Assembly: GCA_000231825.2 (NCBI GenBank)
Contig: JH720299.1
Location: 743,987 to 787,231, forward strand
Direction of reading: 5' to 3'
Origin: Tetrahymena elliotti 4EA
Taxonomy: Eukaryota; Ciliophora; Oligohymenophorea; Hymenostomatida; Tetrahymenidae
DNA length: 43,245 nt
Part shown: positions 34,988-43,245 of the stretch, one piece after another
How positions within the stretch are numbered: position 1 is the stretch's first letter
Layout of the letters: each line of letters begins with the position of its first letter
Notes under the pieces: generated by a model
Seen by the model: only the letters and a program-made list of their open reading frames with translations
Told to the model about the DNA's origin: nothing
Databases searched by the model: none
Program-made: the position numbers and the translations under genes

Positions 34988-37900
34988 TCAAATTTTCTTT
35001 TTAATAGTAGAAGTTGCTGTAGAATTTCCTTTTGGGATACCACTTGATGAGTTATATGATGTTGGATTTTTAAATTCTTAAATATTATTTGTTTAATTTG
35101 CTTTCATTCCAACACTCACCTATTTATTTATTGCAGGTAGTGTTGTCGTTTAAGATGATGATGATGATGACCCTGTTGATTTTTACTCAAAACTGCTTCT
35201 TTTAAATTACTTCCTTCTATATTTAAAATAAATATCTTTATCATTCATTCTAAATATATCTTTTTATTATTTTATTTATATACTGCTTGGTTAAGAAATT
35301 TAAAACTTATTATTCTTATTCAAATTTTTAAAAATTTTTGATTATAAAATAAACGAAGATAAAAATTTATTTTTGCATTATTAATTTATTTGATTTAACA
35401 AAATGAGGTAAATTTAATTGAACGGGATAAGAAATATTTACACTTAAGTTGTAGCTGGTAGACTAGAACTATTTGTAGCTGTGGTTAAAGTAGATTCTTT
35501 TTTGAGAGAAGAAGAGCTGTATAATGAATTAGTAGTTGTGGTTGTAGTAGATATAACTGTATTAGAGTGGTTAATTTTAAGAGAAGTAAGTGAGCTGGTA
35601 TTGTGTGATTATAGAGAAAGTTTAGACTTAAGACCAGATTAATTAGTAATGCTTGGTGACATATTTATACGGGCAGAATATCTTTTTTTGTAATTATGGT
35701 TAAAGTTATTGCTAGATAATTCAGATCTATATATAAGCTCATAGTCATCTTTATTTGTTTTACTATTTTCTTCTCTTTCTTTTTATTCTAAAGCTATTAA
35801 TCTTTCTTCATTCCTCTTCCTTAATTCATCCTATTTTTCTATTTTTTTTTAAACTTCTTCACTTTCAAAGTCTATCTCCTCAATTTCTTAAATGGCTTTT
35901 TCAGTCTTCTTTTTATAAATAAAATTATATTAATTTTTATTCAAATATTTCATTTTTTCTCAAAAATTTTATTATTTGTTTTAAAGATTGATCATTTTCT
36001 TTAAATTTATTTATCTTAGGATTAGGTATAATTTGTCTTATTAATATTATTTTAAAAGGAAATCTTATTGTTAAAATAACATTTAATATTTAAAATTAAA
36101 AGTTTTTTATTACTAAACTGATTTCTTTATCTTTTTTATTTTATAGTTGGGAGATAGTTTTTTCAAATTTGTCAACAATATCTTCTGATTCTTCATCATC
36201 TTCATTGAGCATATATCTTATTTTTGGCAGAGCTTTTATTAACTTCATTTTTACATCTCGTATTTAATCTTAGGCCAGGTCTAACACACAAAATAACTTG
36301 CTTTTTTTAAAATAGTCTCTAGAAAAATTCTCAGAAGCTTATTCAACAAAATAAATAAAGCTAATTCTTTGCTAATAAGATTTAGATTTGAAAAAGTTAT
36401 TTATCAATTCAGTAATTAATTCCTTGGATTTGTTGATATATTGATTTGAGCAAATAAATTTAATTAACACTCCTGCAGCCTAGTACCTCACCTCATTAGG
36501 ATCTTTCCTTAAATTTTCTAAAACCATAGGAATGAACTGCTTATAAAACTTGTTCATATTAAATAACTACAAGCAGCTATTAATTAATTAATAAAAAAGT
36601 TAATTTTCCCTTCAAATTTAAATGACAATTTTTAGAATAAATTTAGTTTTTTTAAACAGCTTGAATGGGATTCCCTTCTTTTTAATCTTTTTAAGAATAT
36701 TTTATTTTCTTTTACATTGAAAATTGTTGTTACTTATAAAATAATCATTTCATCGAATTTCTATTTTACTTGTTTAAAATAGTTCAAATAAAATCTTCAT
36801 ATAAATATTATCTATCACTTTTTGAATAATTTAATCTTTTGATATGAATTATTTTTCATTTTCTTTATTGACATTAATGTCTTTGACATGAATTATTATC
36901 TAAAAATTTTTTATTTATAGAATTTATTTTCTCATTATTTTTAGAATGTTTTTGCTTTTAAATTAAACATTTCTTAATAGATTTATTTATTTATGCTTAA
37001 AAATTTTTATCTTTATTTTCAATAATTATTTGAGTCTGAGGTTTTAATTTTTCTGTTTGTTTTGATTAATCTTAATCATTTATTATGACTTATTGATTCT
37101 ATTTAAGTTAATTTGTCTAAATTTATTGTTCTTAATAAAAAATAGGAATGCTTTTAAATTTACTTTTGTAGTTTTTCCAAAAAGAGAGCTTTTATTCTCC
37201 AAGAGTGCCTTTGCTCTTGGTCTATATAGAATTATAATAAGATAGTCATGTAAACATCTTCTTGCTAAGTATAAAAATAGGAGAAATTAATATATTTCCT
37301 TTAATTATTTTGTAAAAATGTCAACATTATTTTTTTATTCTTCTTATTGATCGTCTTAGTCATCTGATTTTTTACTGTCTTATTTGATGAAATTTCTGAT
37401 AGTAATATCAATATTTTGAACAAGTCTTAAAATAATTGCACTATCATTTTCTTTAATTAGTTCCTTAAATATTGGCAATAAATGTTTTTATAAGTCTTCA
37501 TAGGTTACTAATCCAGTCACTTCATGGAAAGAAGAGACCAATTTATATCTAACATCTTTGCTTTCATCTCTTAGTATTTAATTGATGTAGTTATTCTTCA
37601 GCTTGTCAAATGTTGTTTTTGAATCCGTTAAGTGAAGCAGGGCAGGAAAGTTAAATGCAAAATTAATTCTTAGCTTTACATTTTTTGAAGAGCCATATTC
37701 CTTTTATAAATAGAAAAGAAGATAAAAAAATGGAAGAAATATTTACACCAAAAATTTACCTTAAAAGTGTTGATGATTGCTTAAACATTTTATTAATTTT
37801 TGCAAAGAAACTATTCAAGCTAATTAAAAATCTATCCAATCATGCTTGACATCTAAATTTGAATTTCTTCTTTTGGACTTTAAAGTAATTCCATAAATAT

Positions 37901-39479
37901 TTTGCACATTCTATTTTTTTACTCTTCTGCAGAGAGATATTGTGTAATATTAAAAATAAGTTCAATTCCAGCACACTTAACATTAATCTCTGAATCATAA
38001 ACCAACTACAGAATCTATTTTATTATTTATTTAGTATTATATTTTTTAATTATCTAAATAAAACCATTAAATCTTTACTTTATCCAACAAATGCATCTCA
38101 ATTGAATCAGTTGCTATATACTTACAAATCTTTTAAATGACTTCCTTGGCCATAACTTTTCTAACTTCTATGTCATGATCCAAGCATAAAATTCTTGACC
38201 TTTCAAAAAGAGTCCCTTTTATTTTATCCTTTCTGACCTATTTTTTTGTAAAAATTTCAAATAAAATTCTTCATTGTAAGCCATGAAAAATAAACATTTT
38301 ATCCAAAAATAAACAAAATATTTTTTGTCATTCATTTAAAAAAGAATAAATAAATGAATTACATCTGCTACGAAGCCTATCATTCTTCCTGAAATATATC
38401 TGCTAACTGCTGGCTAAGATGAATCGCTGAGATAAAGAATAATCTTATTAGTTTCGTCTTCAATTAAATTGTAAGGCAGTTTTATAAGTAATTCCTATTA
38501 AATATTTAATGTTAAGCTTGTTTAAAATTTAATTATTTGAATGAAATGCTAGAATATGCCATATTAAAAAATTCTATATGCTTTAGATTTAATTTAATTA
38601 TAATATTTTTTTACTCTAAAAACTTGTACCCAGCTGTCCAGGACTGGTTAACTCCATATTTTAAGCATTATCAATGTGAGACTATAAATTTGCTTCATCT
38701 GATCTTGATCCATAATCTGTTTTTATTTTAATTAATAAATCACTTTTATATATTTATTGCTTGCAGGGTGAGTTTCGATGAAGCTTTTGCAGAAATAAAT
38801 CAATTTTTATTGAACCACAAAAGCGTCTTTAAAATATGCTCTCAATAAGTTAATTCTTAATGATAAGTTGCTTATAGTTTATTGATGTCAGTTTTGAATT
38901 AACTCATTGGTTAGTGCTAAAAATAAATATAAAAAAGTTAATTCTTTTGAAAGAAATTACTTTCTACTCTAAAGCTTTTACTATACTATTTGCTGCTTCA
39001 ATCTATAATTCTTCATCTTAATTTTGGATGTCTTCCTATTATTATGCAAACAGAAAAGTTGCATTTGAGACAATCACAATTTTAAATGAATTTACTTAAA
39101 TAATTGGAAACAATATCTGAAAAGCATCTTACTCCTACAAAATCTTATGCAATCTTGAGTAAATCTATTTTAAATTAAAGATTTTTAACAAGGTTAAACA
39201 GAAGCAATCCAACAATCTGCCTTTATTATATCTAGCAGCATTATATGGATTGAACTTGTTTGAAAATTGATAAATTTACTGCCCATTTTTAAAGATGCTA
39301 ACCCTTTGTTAAAATTTAAAATGATCTCTTTGTCTCACCCAAGTCCTCCTCTAATGTCAGTCGCTTTAACTCTTCTTCTGTCTTAATAAAAAAAGATTAT
39401 CATTTCAACCATACCCTATAGTTATTACTTTAGTAGATTACTTGTACTCCTGTTCAGAGTAAATATCGTTGAACGACAT
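34988..39479 (-). CDS. HEAT-repeat protein resembling PP2A/PP4 regulatory subunits
   Basis: Exons: 39479-39429, 39350-38961, about 38916-38615, 38494-38363, 38237-38079, 38005-37760, 37700-37326, 37264-37164, 36576-36114, 35908-35442, 35198-34988 (TGA 34990-34988). Phases agree except for exon 3. The product, about 960 residues, is a helical solenoid with typical HEAT motifs: D-H-D-I-E-V-R-K-V-M-A-K-E-V, D-E-S-K-D-V-R-Y-K-L-V-S-S-F-H-E-V, H-S-W-R-I-K-A-L-F-L-E-K-L and D-P-N-E-V-R-Y-Q-A-A-G-V-L. The D-V-R spacing and the W-R-x-K-x-x-x-L-E element are those of PP2A scaffold A and PP4 regulatory subunit 1, so it probably holds a phosphatase catalytic subunit. The C-terminal 220 residues are Lys/Glu-rich then Ser/Thr-rich with poly-Thr and poly-Ser. 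Exon 3 has 302 bases where a multiple of three is needed; see findings. Confidence 0.82.
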
Positions 39480-40563
39480 TTCTCTTTATCCCTATTATCT
39501 GTATTATTTATTATATATAAATCCCTTAGTAATAACTTCCTTTTACTTTTTATTTAAAATCAATACAATTTTTATTCGCCCTAAAAAATAATCAATCAAA
39601 TATTCATTCAATTAGTTAATTAATTAACTAATTAATTAATCAATCAGTCAATCAGGCAAATAATCAATCAATTAGTTAATAAGTAAAACTAATACAATTC
39701 ATCTTATAAATGAATCAATGATCGATCTGTCAATAATGAAATTAATAATAAACATTTAATCTATCTCTTTCATTCACTCAATCAATTAATATTTGCTAAC
39801 CAGTTTGATAAATAAATGAATGATCTGCTAGTTTTGTCGAATTTATTGCTTAATCAGCTTTATATATCGAAATTCCATAATAAAGCTTTTTTTATAGTGC
39901 CATCAATGAGAGCATTAAGTTAACTACTTAAGTTATAAAAAAGCGTTCAAATCAATTAGTTAAAAAGGAGAAATAGACCTAACTTAAACGCATTTCTTTG
40001 TTTAAATTTAAATCTTACAATTAAAATTCTAATTTAAAATATTTTAATCATTAACTGCTTTTTGATTGAAATGTTTTATTTTAAAAGAATAAAAAGTAAA
40101 ATTGATTTAGAGATTATTGCTCTATTATTTTTGCTAAAATATCTACTGATATTTGCTTTGTTTAAAGCATCAATCTTACATTTTGAAAATCTAATATAAT
40201 CATAATAAGCTTGAATTGAAGCTTAAAAAATATTCTTTTAATTAAAGAATATTTTATAACACTTTCTGACCAAATAATAATTAATCTATTTCAAAAATCA
40301 TAGTTAGAATTTAAAATTTGATTGAATAATTAAAAAAATAAACACTGTTAAATAATTTATTTATTTATTGTTTAGTTTAAAAAACAATTATTTAACAACA
40401 TGAAATCATAATTATGATTAAAAATTCATTTAAATGATATATTTTCATTAAAAATTGAATGAACAAACAATAAAATATCATGCAAATATACATTGAGATA
40501 GCATATATTATTTATTTAATAATAGATTTATTTGCTATTGATGAAGATCTTAATAGATATTTC
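39480..40563. other. Intergenic, promoter side of the HEAT gene
   Basis: Repetitive aattaatcaatcagtcaatc-type sequence around 39590-39680 includes a perfect 20-base palindrome at 39612-39631. No gene is seen. Confidence 0.5.
39612..39631. repeat. Perfect 20-base palindrome
   Basis: ttagttaatt followed by its exact reverse complement. It sits in a run of related tetranucleotide repeats, so it may be a by-product of low-complexity sequence. Confidence 0.5.
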
Positions 40564-41016
40564 TCAACAGGAGATAAAGGCCAAACCTAAAATAACAAAA
40601 GCTGCTTGGAGAAGATTAGAGCTAAGTTTAGTAGTAGTACCATTAACAGTCTTGTTGCCTTCCTTAACTTGCTTGAAATAGTGATCTTTATCCTTAGTTA
40701 AATCATAGACGAAGAATTGTCTATTTTTTGAATAAAACTTAGGGTAGAGTTTACTAAGTTGATCTTCGGGACATTTTGCAACACATTAAAATAAAGATTA
40801 GCAAGCATGACTTTGGCAGCAACCATGGACACAAGCAGCTTCGTATTAAGGATCGCATTTGTCTTATAAGCATTTAACTTCACTGGCCAAGTGAGTAAGG
40901 CATTAGTGTTAGTCATGTTCATGTCCGCATGCAGCTTAAATGCAATGATCAATACATTCCTTGCTATTTGCTTAAGCAAATACGAATAAAATCAGTAAAG
41001 AAATTAAAACTTTCAT
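40564..41016 (-). CDS. Small Cys-rich surface protein, probably GPI-anchored
   Basis: Intronless, 150 residues, ATG 41016 to TGA 40566-40564. The N-terminal signal peptide M-K-V-L-I-S-L-L-I-L-F-V-F-A is followed by a compact domain of about 70 residues with 12 cysteines (E-C-I-D-H-C, A-A-C-G-H, then C-V-H-G-C-C-Q-S-H-A-C, then V-A-K-C-P). The spacing suggests six disulfides. A polar stretch with N-G-T-T-T-K and a final hydrophobic segment (L-L-Q-A-A-F-V-I-L-G-L-A-F-I-S-C) have the form of a GPI-attachment signal, so the mature protein is expected on the cell surface or cilia. Small Cys-rich GPI proteins are common in ciliates and often belong to fast-evolving families. I do not recognise this one. 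Base use is GC-richer than the flanks, as in the RNase gene. Confidence 0.8.
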
Positions 41017-42640
41017 TTGCTCCTTATTTTATCTGATCTTTCAAAATTGTCAAAAAATAATTTGTTTTTAATTTAAATTTCTTATACATCAATTGGATAT
41101 TTACCAGCAATAAATACTTATTTTTTGCATAAAAATTAATTTCAATCAATTTCTTTCTAATTTGTTACTTTGTTTTATTTATTTGCATAATTGATCTTTA
41201 TTTTACCTTAAAATTGATGTAATACCTAAACAGCTGTTTTCGTTTTTCCTTTTTAATTCATTTAATTCTTATGGATTCAATCAAGATTATCAATTTTAAA
41301 TTTAAATTTCTAAGAAAGCAATACTTTTTGAAAATAATTTTAAATAAACAATAGACTAAAATATAAAATACAATTTTCTAATTACTTTGCTACTTCAAAA
41401 TTTTGTGAAAAAAATTCTTTTCATAAGTGTCAGTCATAAATAAACACAGAAAATTTCAAAATAATTAATTTTCTGAAATTGTTTATTCAAATTTGATTTA
41501 ACTATAAAATTCTTTCTTTGTCAAAAAAATATTTTATTCATCTTTTTGGACTTGAGAATAAAGATTATATTATCTCTAAACACAATTTTATTTAAATAAA
41601 TACTTGTAATAATCTCAGTTTTTTGGCAAATTTTTGTCATTTACAATATTATATTTAATTAACAAATACAATTTTTTTAAATAGTAGTAACAACAATATA
41701 GTATTTTACTTTTAGTTTTTATAATAAACAAACAAATAAAGTGTTTATTTCATTTTAGGAATTTATGATAATAATTGTAAACTGTCAATCCTCATATTAC
41801 GGTATTCAAAAAGTTGAAAACAAATTTTTTTCTTTGATAACTAATCTTAAAAATTTTTTATCTATTGGAGGGAATTCAATATCCTTAATTTCTGAGAAGT
41901 TGGAGTAGTTAATTTATTTTCTATCTTAAAGAAAAGATATTTGTGATAAAAAATAAATTCCAAAAATTGACTATTTGATTGATTTGTGGTTTAATTTTTA
42001 AGATTGTTTAAGTACGAAGCTATAATTAATTTGCTGTTTGTAAAATAAAAGATAATTAGGTATTGACCTAAAAAACATAGAATTAGTTTTCAAACCTTCC
42101 AAATTTCTTCTCTTTTAAGTGTTTCAGTTCTTTACTTGACTTGGATAATTATCTATGAGATTAAAAGCAATAAAAATATAATTTAGATCAAAACTATTAC
42201 ATAAAGTAGCATGATTGAAAATATTAAGATGGCTCCAAAGATTTAAATTAAATTTTCAGAATTTACATTAATCATCACATCAAAATTCGAAAACAAAACT
42301 AATAAATTTTTTCATTTATTTGCAAAGAAAATTAGGGTTTAATTTTATGTTAAAAACCATAGTAAATTAAGCATGAAAAACTAATTAGAAAGTACAAATG
42401 AGCGAACCAAATAATTTATTTTAAACTCTATAAAGGTTAGACTATGATTATTGAATCTTAAAAATAATAAAAAATTATTAAGAGTGGATACTTTATTCTT
42501 TTATTTCTTTACTTAGTATATACACTTTAGATTCAAGTTGTTTTTTTCTAAATATTTAAAAGAAACAAATGAAATATACATATTCCTAGAAATACATCCT
42601 TTATTGAGAAATATACAACAAAAAAGGATTGCAAAAAAAA
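41017..42640. other. Intergenic
   Basis: AT-rich upstream region of the Cys-rich protein gene. A minus-strand frame near 41650-42095 is open for about 150 codons, with a protein-like part at 41840-41935, but with only TGA as stop this is near chance. No feature is called. Confidence 0.45.
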
Positions 42641-43000
42641 AAAGAATTTATTTGGATTAAATGTAAAAGCATGTTCCATCTTATGAAGCTGATATATTTA
42701 GACCGTTTTTGCTTTTATTTTATAATTATTTAATGCTGATGCTACTAAAAAAACAATTATTATTATGCAAATCTAGATGAGATTATTATTTACAAAATAA
42801 AATTTACCTTCAATTTAATGATGAAGTTTTGTTTTTATTTTGTAGGATCTTTTTTACTCTATTGATTAAAGATTTTTTAAATATATTCAATTCATTTTTT
42901 ATTATCCAGATCAGTACTTTTAAAATCAAGACTAAGTTTAGCTAAATACTATGAGGTTAGAAAGGTTCTAGTTTAAGAATCAATATATTTTTTAATTTTC
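42640..43000 (-). CDS. Possible 3' exons of a gene entering from the right
   Basis: A clean candidate intron (donor GTAAAT at 42807, acceptor TTTTTTTAG ending at 42745; 63 bases) separates two open segments, and a further protein-like segment (Y-I-D-S-Q-T-R-T-F-L-T-S-Q-Y-L-A-K-L) lies near 42915-42990. Reading frame and family cannot be settled. A minus-strand gene continuing beyond the window is the simplest explanation. Confidence 0.25.
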
Positions 43001-43245
43001 TTTTTATTAAATCAACAGATCTAACTTTTATTATTAATGTAAGGTGACTTTTTTCGAAGGTCAAAAATTTTGAAAAAAATTATTATTTTTTGATTCATCT
43101 TTTATTATCCTCATACTCATTAGATTTAAAATATAACAAAATATAATTCAAATAATTATTTAATTTTCTAAGGATGTTAAATATAATGTAAATTGTTTAT
43201 TTAAATAGAATTTAATATTAGGTGACAATATTAATTTTTTCTAAT

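Noticed and set aside
38537..38731. Plus-strand frame within the HEAT gene
   Set aside because: Shadow of exons on the minus strand that carry helix motifs in consistent phase.
38717..38743. 27-base intron in the HEAT gene (GTGATT...ACAG)
   Set aside because: The segment is a multiple of three without TGA, so it reads through in frame and no intron is needed.
1..43245. tRNA, rRNA, CRISPR, telomere repeats
   Set aside because: Looked for B-box-like GTTCGAAT motifs, regular spaced repeats and G4T2/C4A2 runs; none found. The agtc and tttg repeats are simple microsatellites.

Overview
The window looks like nuclear, gene-bearing DNA of a ciliate, most probably Tetrahymena or a close relative. 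It is very AT-rich. TAA and TAG are read as glutamine inside conserved motifs, for example I-G-Q-G-A-F-G of a kinase P-loop where Q is TAG, and TGA is the only stop that makes sense. Genes are split by AT-rich introns with GTA/AG borders, from about 60 to 970 bases. Standard-code reading therefore breaks almost every gene, and coordinates below come from reassembling exons by hand under the ciliate code.

Layout. 1-816 (+): 3' end of a leucine-rich-repeat-like gene built from repeated exon-intron units. 1944-6366 (-): protein kinase with a long Gln/Asn-rich tail. 8552-12995 (-): PHD plus extended-PHD zinc-finger protein with a very long charged tail. 14410-18336 (-): POP1, the large subunit of RNase P/MRP. 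19424-19867 (+): small two-helix membrane protein. 20631-23769 (-): a second gene of the leucine-rich-repeat-like family, a tandem array of about eleven exon-intron units, three of them damaged. 26723-27478 (-): secreted RNase T2. 29391-30179 (-): secreted lysozyme-like (GH25-related) protein that seems to lack the catalytic acids. 33108-33599 (-): small coiled-coil protein with an apparent frameshift or a 22-base intron. 34988-39479 (-): HEAT-repeat protein resembling PP2A/PP4 regulatory subunits. 40564-41016 (-): small Cys-rich, probably GPI-anchored surface protein. The last kilobase may carry exons of one more minus-strand gene.

The genes do not form a pathway. POP1 (tRNA/rRNA processing) and RNase T2 (tRNA/rRNA breakdown) both act on RNA but in different compartments. 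RNase T2 and the lysozyme-like protein are both secretory or lysosomal and only 1.9 kb apart. The most unusual structure is the exon-intron array at 20.6-23.8 kb, in which every unit has the same exon size and phase, so exons can be lost or skipped without changing frame.

Caution: with only TGA as a stop and this base composition, random open frames of 100-150 codons are common. Several intergenic stretches give plausible peptides in more than one frame; these are listed with low confidence or under rejected items.
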